Shown one piece after another: positions 19,468 to 26,525 of a stretch of DNA of 48,060 nucleotides. The position numbers were made by a program, and so were the translations under genes. A model generated the notes under the pieces. That model did no database searches. It had not been told where the DNA came from and was given only the letters and a program-made list of their open reading frames with translations. Numbering within the stretch: position 1 is the stretch's first letter; every line of letters begins with the position of its first letter. The DNA comes from a bacterium (GTDB taxonomy: Bacteria > Zhuqueibacterota > QNDG01 > DTFT01). The stretch lies in the NCBI GenBank assembly GCA_030372965.1, contig JAUCQC010000273.1:1-48060 (forward strand). Reading direction: 5' to 3'.

Positions 19468-21294
19468 TCAATCGAAAAGAATCCAACGGAATCCGAAAGT
19501 CGTCAGTCGGGCCGGGAGCGGGTACCCGGGCACCAGGGCGGCGGACGCGGACAGCGCGTTCCGCCACCCGAAACTGACGCAGGCTCTTTCCATGACAACG
19601 GCCGAAATCCTGAAATCGAGGGGAACCGCGGCCGGGAGAAGGACCGGATAGAAAAATCCGGCGCCCGGCATCTCGGCCCAGAACTCGCTCCAGGAATTGA
19701 ATCCGGCGGACAGCATCGGAACAAAATCGCCTCCGAACAGAGCCTTGCGCCACACGGCGCTCCCCGAGGCCCAGACATTGGGCCGGTCGAAGAGCGTGAA
19801 ATCACTGTCGTCCTCGAAACGGCCCCAGTTCAGGCCGGCCGAACAGGAGAATCCGAGAAATGGACCCAGGCCGGCTTCCGTTTCGAGCCCCCTGAACCGC
19901 ATCCCGCCGCCGTTGTCCCAGGCGCCGGACGAAGTCAGTCCGATGACATCCGATACGGTCCTCGAATAAACGCACAACCCGGCCCGAACGCGGCCGTGGA
20001 TCCGCGTCCGCAAGCCGGCCTCCCAGTTGACGCTCCGCTCCGGACGGAGCGACGCATTCGGCCCATGCGGCGATCTCCAGCCCGTCCGCATCGCGTCATC
20101 CGTGGTCAGAGCCGGAAAAGGCAGGAACATCAGGCCGGCGCGCTCTCCAGCGGACGGTTCGCGCAATCCCTGGTGGAAGGAAAGCCAGGCCGAGGTCTCT
20201 TCTGCCGGATGCCAGGAGAGACCGGCGGACCCCGCGGAACGGACTTTGCCGTCGGCGGACCGGACAACGCGGACCTGGCCGCAGGCCCTCCAATCCGCCG
20301 GCAGAAGAACGGCCGCGTCCGTGAAAGCCGATCCGGTCCAGACGCCCTTGGGGTCCGGAACCGGTCCGGAAAGCGCCAGGATTTCGTGCTTCGCGGCCAG
20401 ACCCCAGGACAGGGCCGGCCGGCCGCCCGCGGACTGGCGAAGGGACAAATGCATGTTCCTGGCGGATATGTCGGCCGCATTCGCCAGCCCATAACGGGTT
20501 CTGTCCCAGGTCAGGTCCAGAACGGTGTTCAGCCGTTTCCCCTCAGCCCTGAGCCGGTGGAGCAGGCGGTTCCGGTCGAATGGAAATGGATTCCAGGCGG
20601 TCGAGTCTCCGGGCACGACAGCGGTGAATGGAAGCTCTGCCCGCCAGTCGCCGGATCCGTGCAGGTATTCGAGGCGCCAGCCGTCCGACACGCTGAACCG
20701 AACCTGGCCGTGAAGGGTCCGGTTCCGGGATTCGGGTTCCGTGGAGCCGTCGGAAGTGTTCCGGTCCGCGAAGCCGATCCGGAAAGAGAACCTCCGGGAA
20801 AGAGGACGGGAGAAGGACGCGCAGGTCCGTCCGAATCCGCCGCCGTCCTTGTCGTAGACGATGTCGGTCACGGGCCGCGCCCGGTTCCGGATGCCGGAAT
20901 CGATGTCGAGCACGGCGCCGATGGCGCCGCGGCCGTACGGATCGGATGCGGTCCAGGTCGCGAGCGTGTCGATCCAGGCATCGGGCATGAATCCCAGGTC
21001 CGCCGTTCCGGTGAGCGGGTCGGAGAGATCGATTCCGTTCCACAGCACAACGGACTGGCTGAATTCACCGCCCCGGAACCGGAACGGGGCCCACTGGCCT
21101 CGGAAGCCCGTGTCCTTCATCCAGATGCCCGTCAGGCTTCCGATGCGGTCCGGCGTCTCCCGCCAGGTCGAAGCGCCGAAAGCGGACACTGCCGTCAACG
21201 ATCCGGCCCCATCCGTCCCGGGCTCATCGCACCGGCCGCCTGCCGGCGGCCAGGCCGCAGCCGCGGCAAGAATCCAGGCGGTCGCTTTCTTCAT
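19468..21294 (-). CDS. Divergent TonB-receptor-like outer-membrane barrel in the cobalamin operon
   Basis: A 608-residue secreted protein with a signal peptide (cleavage probably near residue 20). Residues about 50-130 look like a worn TonB plug: RGGEFSQSVVLWNGI, then DPLTGTADLGFMPDAWIDTL and YGRGAIGAVLDIDSG echo the plug signatures. The rest has alternating aromatic/polar strands and ends FGFRWILFD, as in outer-membrane barrels. No clear TonB box is visible. The start overlaps the S-component stop (ATGA), so the two are translationally coupled. An in-frame ATG six bases earlier is possible. It may import or bind a corrinoid together with the BtuB-like receptor, but this is inference. Confidence 0.75.
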   Translation of the reverse strand: MKKATAWILAAAAAWPPAGGRCDEPGTDGAGSLTAVSAFGASTWRETPDRIGSLTGIWMKDTGFRGQWAPFRFRGGEFSQSVVLWNGIDLSDPLTGTADLGFMPDAWIDTLATWTASDPYGRGAIGAVLDIDSGIRNRARPVTDIVYDKDGGGFGRTCASFSRPLSRRFSFRIGFADRNTSDGSTEPESRNRTLHGQVRFSVSDGWRLEYLHGSGDWRAELPFTAVVPGDSTAWNPFPFDRNRLLHRLRAEGKRLNTVLDLTWDRTRYGLANAADISARNMHLSLRQSAGGRPALSWGLAAKHEILALSGPVPDPKGVWTGSAFTDAAVLLPADWRACGQVRVVRSADGKVRSAGSAGLSWHPAEETSAWLSFHQGLREPSAGERAGLMFLPFPALTTDDAMRTGWRSPHGPNASLRPERSVNWEAGLRTRIHGRVRAGLCVYSRTVSDVIGLTSSGAWDNGGGMRFRGLETEAGLGPFLGFSCSAGLNWGRFEDDSDFTLFDRPNVWASGSAVWRKALFGGDFVPMLSAGFNSWSEFWAEMPGAGFFYPVLLPAAVPLDFRISAVVMERACVSFGWRNALSASAALVPGYPLPARLTTFGFRWILFD

Positions 21295-21935
21295 GAGCAT
21301 CCCCCCGTCTGTTTGCCCGGCGGGCCGTTCTCGATCGCCGCCAGCCGCGCCAGAACCACGGGCACGAACAGCGCGAAAATCAGGGTGTTGGCCGCCGCGT
21401 GGAGAAGAGTGAACCACACACCGAAGATGAAGCTCCGGATGATCTGCCCGAGGTCGAAATGCAGGAAAAAAGCGAAGGATGCCGTGGTGAGCAGGTCGAA
21501 CGCGATCGTGCAGAGGAGGCCCGCCGCGGCCGCGCCGAATCGGGATCGGATGAAAGACCGCGCCGGAAAGCGGCGCCAGACACCGCCCGCCGTGCCGGCC
21601 AGGGACATGCCCAGGACCTGGGCGATCCACAGCGGCGGCGGCGGCGCGCCCATGGGATGAAAGGATGTGTACAGGGCCTCAGCCGCGGCGCCGACCAGCG
21701 CGCCTTCCCGCGGGCCGAGAACCGCGCCCGCGATGAAAACCGTGGCGGTCACGAGTTCCACGTTCGGCACGCCGGACAGGGCAAACCCGAGGGCCGCGGC
21801 GAGCGCCGTGAAAAGCGCCATGCGCGCGAGTTTCAATCCATTCCGCGGCCGCATCGCGGCCGTTTCCCGGGGGTCCGCTCCGGTCTTTTTCGGAACGGGA
21901 CTCTGAAGCGCGGCTGAGGCGTTTGGGATGGGCAT
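21291..21935 (-). CDS. ECF transporter S component, probably for cobalamin
   Basis: A 214-residue protein with about six membrane segments after a ~35-residue cytoplasmic start. The stretch GVPNVELVTATVFIAGAVLG followed by GALVGAAAEALYTSFHPMG and PPLWIAQVLGMSLAGTAGG is typical of substrate-binding (S) subunits of energy-coupling-factor transporters. S components need EcfA/EcfA' ATPases and EcfT, none of which is in the window, so it would use a shared module encoded elsewhere. The ATG at 21935 has GGAG five to six bases upstream and lies about 20 bases after the riboswitch terminator. The substrate is inferred from the cobalamin riboswitch. Confidence 0.82.
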   Translation of the reverse strand: MPIPNASAALQSPVPKKTGADPRETAAMRPRNGLKLARMALFTALAAALGFALSGVPNVELVTATVFIAGAVLGPREGALVGAAAEALYTSFHPMGAPPPPLWIAQVLGMSLAGTAGGVWRRFPARSFIRSRFGAAAAGLLCTIAFDLLTTASFAFFLHFDLGQIIRSFIFGVWFTLLHAAANTLIFALFVPVVLARLAAIENGPPGKQTGGCS

Positions 21936-21956
21936 GGATCTCCGCTTTCGCGAAAC

Positions 21957-21986
21957 AAAAAACCGGCCCCAAGAGGGAAGCCGGTT
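21957..21986 (-). terminator. Riboswitch-controlled intrinsic terminator
   Basis: On the minus strand AACCGGC (21986-21980) pairs with GCCGGTT (21967-21961), extended by weaker inner pairs, and a run of six T follows (21962-21957). It lies between the aptamer and the first gene. An upstream GAGGGAAG (22016-22009) can pair perfectly with CTTCCCTC (21980-21973), which overlaps the terminator arm and its loop. This is the expected antiterminator, so cobalamin binding would favour termination. The pairing is read by eye, without energy calculation. Confidence 0.75.
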
Positions 21987-22027
21987 CCGGATTGCACAGC
22001 GGATTTGCCTTCCCTCGAAGGACTTTT

Positions 22028-22192
22028 TCGACAGACCGGTCTCCTGGCTTTTCCGGCCCCACCCGCCTTCCCGGCGCCCGCAAGTCGGGTCCAGTGGCAT
22101 TCATGGGTGGGACACAAACCCGCCTGCGGCGGGCTCGGAATCACAGTTGCGGGGCAGCTCCCGATTCACACGGGATTCCCGACATCCGTCTC
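22028..22192 (-). ncRNA. Cobalamin (AdoCbl-type) riboswitch aptamer
   Basis: On the minus strand the RNA shows the conserved elements in order: GGGAATCCCGTGTGAATC, GAGCTGCCCCGCAACTGTGA, the B12 box GCCACTG (about 22099-22093), GGGAAGGCGGGTGGGGC and AGCCAGGAGACC (about 22050-22039). These match the cobalamin riboswitch consensus closely. Long P5-P6 elements include the GCCCGCCGCAGGCGGG hairpin. It lies between a good promoter and a terminator/antiterminator and controls the three transport genes downstream. Confidence 0.96.
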
Positions 22193-22198
22193 GCAATG

Positions 22199-22227
22199 AA
22201 TGTATAAAAAACGCTCCGGAATGTCAA
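22199..22227 (-). promoter_or_regulatory. Promoter of the cobalamin operon
   Basis: On the minus strand a perfect -35 box TTGACA (22227-22222) and a -10 box TACATT (22204-22199) are separated by 17 bases. Transcription would start near 22192, exactly where the riboswitch begins. It lies in the 40-base gap after the comEC stop. Confidence 0.65.
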
Positions 22228-22239
22228 GACGAAAAATTT

Positions 22240-24711
22240 TCATGCCCCAAACCTGGAAACGAAAGGCCCGGAGACGATGCCCCGGAGGAGGCCGCGGAAT
22301 CCGGACATTTCCTTCTTCCATTCCACGATTCGCGTCCCGGTTCCGTCGCTCTCGAGTATGACCGCGCCGGATTCATCCGTGCGGAGCAATCGACTTCCTG
22401 ATGCGGAAATCCGGTCGAGCGTTTTCGATGCCGGATGCCCGTACCGGTTGACCGCTCCGACGGACAGCACGGACAGCCCCGGCTTGAACCGCGACAGGAA
22501 TGCGTCCGACGTGGAATAGGCGCTTCCGTGATGCCCGATCTTGACCGCGTCCAGCCGGCTTCCTTTCCACGCGGCCATCAGCCTTTCCTCCCCGTCAAAG
22601 CCGGCGTCTCCCATCGACAGCCACCGCGTGCGGCCGCAGGCGATGAGCGTGATCAAAGAGAACTCGTTGGCGGACGATCCATTTTGAACCGTCTCCGATC
22701 CGGCGCATGCGGGATTGAACAGGAACACTTTCGCGCCCGACGAGAAGACCATACTGTCCGATCCTTGAATCATGCGGAACGGCACGGCCATCCGGCCGCA
22801 GGTTTCAACCAGCCGGCCGTACGCCTTCGCCGTATCTTCGAGGGCCGGGGCGAGCACCCGGCCCACGGGGAAACGCTCCAGCAGGCTGGCCGCGCCGCCG
22901 GTGTGATCCAGGTGTGGATGCGTCAGAACTAGGACGTCCAGGCGGCGGATTCCGGACCGGGTCAGGAATGGCGCCAGGGTCCGTTCGCCGCAGTCAAAAG
23001 TCGGACTCGCCGGCCCGGCGTCGATGAGCACGGTTTTCCCTCCCGGAAAGAGGAACAAACCCGCGTCTCCCTGCCCCGCGTCAAATTGGATCCAGGTCAC
23101 CGAACCGGCCCCGGGTTTCAGGGCGCGGGGCCACACCCACAGATTCAGGAGAATCAGAAGTCCGGCGAGCAGGGGCCCGCGGACGCGCGCGTTCCGTGGC
23201 GCGAACATCAGCCCCAGGCATCCGTAGAGGAACAGAATGCCGCCGATGGACGGCGAGGGCACGGACGCGGCCGAAAAAGGAAGGGAACCGATCCGGTCGA
23301 TGGAACGGATGAAAAATTCGAGGAGGAACCGGTTCAGCGCGGCGTAAGCGGTCACCAGTCCGGAGTGAACCGGAGCCGCGGCCACGGTCGCCGCGGATAC
23401 GGCGAGGATGGCGCCTGAAACCGGCACAGCCAACGCGTTGGCGGGTATGGAAAGAAGGGGGACGCAGTTGAACAGCCGGGCGGAAAGGGCCAGGGTGCCG
23501 ACCTGGGCGGACACGGAGACCACGGCGACGGCCATCACGGCTTCGGCCCCTTTCCGGATGGCTTTCCAGCTTCCCGAGACGAACCGGGACATCCTTTTCC
23601 TGAACCGGGAATATCCCGCCAGTATCGAGAACACGGAAAGAAAGGAGAGTTGGAACCCGGGATCCATGAGATCCAGGGGCCTGAACAGGAGGATGCCGAA
23701 CGCGGCGAGTCCGAGCGTATTGTAGGGGTCCGCGGTTCTTTCCAGCCGGGATGACGAGAGCGCGGTGACGGCCATGACCGTCGCCCTTACCACGGGCGCG
23801 CTCGCCTCGGTCAGGAGCGCGTAAAAGACAAGCCCGGCCGAGACCGCGGCCGAGCGAAAGGGTTCCGGTATACGGAGACATCCAAACACGAGCGAAAGAA
23901 TCACGAACATGAAGCCGACATGCGAACCGCTGACGGACAGTATGTGCACCACGCCCGTGCGCGAGAAGTCCTCCCGGAGATCGGACGAGACGAGTCCCTG
24001 GTCGCCGAGGGTCAGGGACCTGAGCAGGCTCCGGCCCTCCGGGTCCGGAACCGTGGCGTCGATCAGGGCGAGCACGAAGCGGCGGCAGGGATAGACGGCT
24101 TTCCGCCGGAAGAAGCCGCCTTTTCCCCCGCACATCCGCACCGGGCCTCCGCCCGGCTCGGGTTTGAGCAGGGCGTGAACGCCCGAGCGGCAGAGCCAGG
24201 CCCGGTAATCGAACCCCCCGGGATTCCGGACCGTCGCCGGACGGGAAAGCATGCCGGATACGCGGATCCGGTCGCCGTACTTGAGTCGCGGCGGTTCCGT
24301 GCCGTACACGGATATCAGAACCCGGCCGCGGACGGGCCTGTTCAGCCGTCCGTTCGCCAGTGAATCGGATTCGACGAGCAGATCGAACCGTCCTTTTCTG
24401 GCCGCGGGGTCGCGGACCAGAACACCGCTCAGAACCGCCCGGCGGGCAGGGGAAGCGAAGCGGGCGATGTGATCGGCCGGCAGAAATGATCCCGCGGCCA
24501 CGGCCAGGAATGCGCCGGTCCACGCGACCAGACCGAAGGACGACACGGATGAGACGCGGTCGAACCGGGCTGAGACCCGGCCCGCGAGCGAGAGCAGAAA
24601 GAGCCCGGGCCAGACCGCGATCCACAGAACCGCGGGAAGGCGGATGAGCGTGCCGGAGAGAATGCCGGCGGACAGGGCGCAGGCCGCGGCCAGGGCCGGA
24701 CGTCGGGTCAT
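22240..24711 (-). CDS. comEC: ComEC/Rec2 family DNA uptake channel protein
   Basis: This 823-residue protein has the full ComEC layout: N-terminal membrane segments, a DUF4131-type OB-like domain, the Competence membrane domain (motif VSGSHVGFMFV near residue 260) and a C-terminal metallo-beta-lactamase-like domain with HPHLDH at 598-603 and a later GHHGSAYSTS. In transformable bacteria ComEC carries single-stranded DNA across the inner membrane. The ATG at 24711 starts just before the first hydrophobic segment; the open frame upstream of it runs antisense to the nucleotidase gene and is not coding. No other competence genes are nearby, so function in uptake is unproven. Confidence 0.9.
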   Translation of the reverse strand: MTRRPALAAACALSAGILSGTLIRLPAVLWIAVWPGLFLLSLAGRVSARFDRVSSVSSFGLVAWTGAFLAVAAGSFLPADHIARFASPARRAVLSGVLVRDPAARKGRFDLLVESDSLANGRLNRPVRGRVLISVYGTEPPRLKYGDRIRVSGMLSRPATVRNPGGFDYRAWLCRSGVHALLKPEPGGGPVRMCGGKGGFFRRKAVYPCRRFVLALIDATVPDPEGRSLLRSLTLGDQGLVSSDLREDFSRTGVVHILSVSGSHVGFMFVILSLVFGCLRIPEPFRSAAVSAGLVFYALLTEASAPVVRATVMAVTALSSSRLERTADPYNTLGLAAFGILLFRPLDLMDPGFQLSFLSVFSILAGYSRFRKRMSRFVSGSWKAIRKGAEAVMAVAVVSVSAQVGTLALSARLFNCVPLLSIPANALAVPVSGAILAVSAATVAAAPVHSGLVTAYAALNRFLLEFFIRSIDRIGSLPFSAASVPSPSIGGILFLYGCLGLMFAPRNARVRGPLLAGLLILLNLWVWPRALKPGAGSVTWIQFDAGQGDAGLFLFPGGKTVLIDAGPASPTFDCGERTLAPFLTRSGIRRLDVLVLTHPHLDHTGGAASLLERFPVGRVLAPALEDTAKAYGRLVETCGRMAVPFRMIQGSDSMVFSSGAKVFLFNPACAGSETVQNGSSANEFSLITLIACGRTRWLSMGDAGFDGEERLMAAWKGSRLDAVKIGHHGSAYSTSDAFLSRFKPGLSVLSVGAVNRYGHPASKTLDRISASGSRLLRTDESGAVILESDGTGTRIVEWKKEMSGFRGLLRGIVSGPFVSRFGA

Positions 24712-24721
24712 GGCTTGGGGC

Positions 24722-24750
24722 TTGATTTTTGGTTCTGAATTGAGTAGTAT
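24722..24750 (+). promoter_or_regulatory. Candidate promoter of the 5'-nucleotidase gene
   Basis: TTGATT (24722-24727) and TAGTAT (24745-24750) are separated by exactly 17 bases in the AT-rich gap between the divergent comEC and nucleotidase genes. Each box differs from consensus at few positions. Transcription would leave a leader of about 85 bases. Confidence 0.35.
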
Positions 24751-24841
24751 GAAAGAGGCGGGCCCGAGATGAGTGTCTTTCACAATATATGCGGCGGATC
24801 GCAGGGAATCAAGGGAAACTTTTAAATCCGGGGGAACAGGG

Positions 24842-26338
24842 ATGAGAAACAGCACCGCGCGGATCCTGTTTTTGTGCTGGATCGCGGCAGGCTCGGGCTC
24901 GGCGGACGCGGCCGGGAGACCGGAGCAGAGCAGGCGCGTGACGATTCTGCACACCAATGACATGCACGGCCAGTACGTTCCGTCCGACAGGCAGGGAGGC
25001 GGGGGAGGCCTGGAGGCCCTGGATGCCGTGGTCCGGAGCCAGACGGACGAACGGACCCTTCTGCTGGACGCGGGCGACAGCCAAACCGGCACGCTTCTGT
25101 CCCGGCTGACCGTGGACGGCGCGGCCGGTGGAGGCATGGTCCGCCTGATGAACGCGATCGGGTACCGGGCCGCCTGCCCCGGCAACCACGATTTCGACGA
25201 AGGCTGGCAGAACCTGCTTCGGCTCAAGGATGTCGCGGCGTTCGACCTGCTTTCCGCCAACCTGACCCGGGACGGAGCGCTGCTCACCGGAAAAGCCCAT
25301 GCGATTGTCAATGTCGGCGGAGTGAAAACCGGGATCATCGGTCTCACGTCCAAAGAGCTGTACAGCCTGGTGTTTCCCGGACGGCTGGGCGGAATCAAGG
25401 TGAAGGATCCCGCGGCTTCGGCCCGGGAGTGGATACGCAAAATCGACCCGGAAACGGACCTCATCGTCCTGCTCACGCATCAGGGCTTCAGCGAGGACAG
25501 CCTGCTGGCCATGGCCGTGCCCGGGGCGGACGTGATCGTGGGCGGCCACAGCCACACGCCGCTTGCCGGACCCGTCCGGGTGAACGGCGTGGTCATCTGC
25601 CAGGCCGGGTCTCACACGCGGTTTCTCGGGCGGCTCGACCTGGACGTGGCCGACGACCGGGTGGTTTCCTTTTCAGGACGGCTCATTCCGGTCCGGGAAA
25701 AGACAGGGCAGGCGGGCCCGCAGGTCACGGCTCTGGTCCGTGAATACCGGGACACCATCGAGGAAAAGTTCGGCGGCACCATCGGCCGCCTTCGAAGGGC
25801 CTGGACCGTTTCGCAGGACAGGGAATGCAACACAGGCGACTTTTTCGCGGATGTGATACGGAACAAAACCGGGGCCGATTTCGCCGTATTGAACAGCGGC
25901 GGCATACGCAAGGGCCTGGGCCGCGGACCGGTGAAGCAAATGGACGTGTTGGAGGTTTACCCGTTCGAAAACAGGCTGGTCCGGTTCACGTGCACGGGCC
26001 GGGACATCCTGACGCTCGTCCGCAGGAACGCGTCGGCCGCTTACCGGAAGAAGCAGATTCTGCAGGTGTCCGGATTGTCCTACGAGACCCGCAGGAAATC
26101 CGGAAACCGCGTTGAAATCACCGATTGCCGGATCGGCGGACAGCCCGTCGAGCCGGCCCGTGAATACACCGGGGCCTCGGTGGATTTCATCGTGCCCGGA
26201 AACGCGAAGGAATACATGGGATTCGAGCCGTCCGAATCGGACGTTATCGATGTGACCGTCACCGGTGTCGCTGTCGAATGGATACGGGCCCATCCGGCCG
26301 TGGACGTGCGGGTGGAGGGGAGGATGAAACACCGATAG
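24842..26338 (+). CDS. Secreted 5'-nucleotidase/2',3'-cyclic phosphodiesterase family protein
   Basis: A 498-residue UshA/CpdB-like metallophosphoesterase. A signal peptide (to about residue 25) is followed by the dinuclear metal-site motifs: LHTNDMHGQ (36-44), LDAGDSQTG (near 76-83), PGNHDFDEG (113-121) and GGHSHTPL (near 240). The C-terminal 5'-nucleotidase domain has NSGGIRKGLGRG. It would hydrolyse nucleotides in the periplasm or outside the cell to recover phosphate and nucleosides. ATG 24842 is chosen because GGGGGAACAGGG lies just upstream and the signal peptide begins there. It is monocistronic and divergent from comEC. Confidence 0.9.
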   Translation: MRNSTARILFLCWIAAGSGSADAAGRPEQSRRVTILHTNDMHGQYVPSDRQGGGGGLEALDAVVRSQTDERTLLLDAGDSQTGTLLSRLTVDGAAGGGMVRLMNAIGYRAACPGNHDFDEGWQNLLRLKDVAAFDLLSANLTRDGALLTGKAHAIVNVGGVKTGIIGLTSKELYSLVFPGRLGGIKVKDPAASAREWIRKIDPETDLIVLLTHQGFSEDSLLAMAVPGADVIVGGHSHTPLAGPVRVNGVVICQAGSHTRFLGRLDLDVADDRVVSFSGRLIPVREKTGQAGPQVTALVREYRDTIEEKFGGTIGRLRRAWTVSQDRECNTGDFFADVIRNKTGADFAVLNSGGIRKGLGRGPVKQMDVLEVYPFENRLVRFTCTGRDILTLVRRNASAAYRKKQILQVSGLSYETRRKSGNRVEITDCRIGGQPVEPAREYTGASVDFIVPGNAKEYMGFEPSESDVIDVTVTGVAVEWIRAHPAVDVRVEGRMKHR

Positions 26339-26351
26339 AAAAAGCAAAGAA

Positions 26352-26501
26352 GTTGTCGAAAAAGTCGATTCACCCGCGCCCTGAGCCCCTCGATCAAGTC
26401 GAGGGGTAAACTCCGTCGAAGGGCGCTAAGTGACGGATTTACAGCTCGCCTCGACTCCGCTCGGCGAGCGGAGAATGATGAATTTCGACTTTTTGGACAA
26501 C
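26352..26501. repeat. MITE-like inverted-repeat element (about 150 bp)
   Basis: GTTGTCGAAAAAGTCG at 26352-26367 is repeated in inverted orientation at 26486-26501 with a single mismatch, and the match extends inward through TTCA with one inserted base. Between them lie three nested palindromes: CCCCTCGA/TCGAGGGG (26386-26406), an outer GCGCCCT/AGGGCGC around it, and GCTCGCC/GGCGAGC (26444-26469). There is no reading frame of note and no clear target-site duplication. It fills the gap between the convergent nucleotidase and mutS genes, where it could also act as a terminator. Confidence 0.7.
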
Positions 26502-26525
26502 CCCTTGGAAGTGCATGCGTCGCCC

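Noticed and set aside
22018-22033. TGTCGAAAAAGTC at the end of the cobalamin aptamer (minus strand) is identical to 13 bases of the MITE-like terminal repeat at 26352
   Set aside because: A shared 13-mer between two short regions in 48 kb is plausible by chance, and the riboswitch copy has no second inverted end nearby.
24712-25476. Possible 255-residue extension of ComEC
   Set aside because: The extension runs antisense through the well-supported nucleotidase gene and lacks ComEC similarity; ATG 24711 starts just before the first membrane segment.
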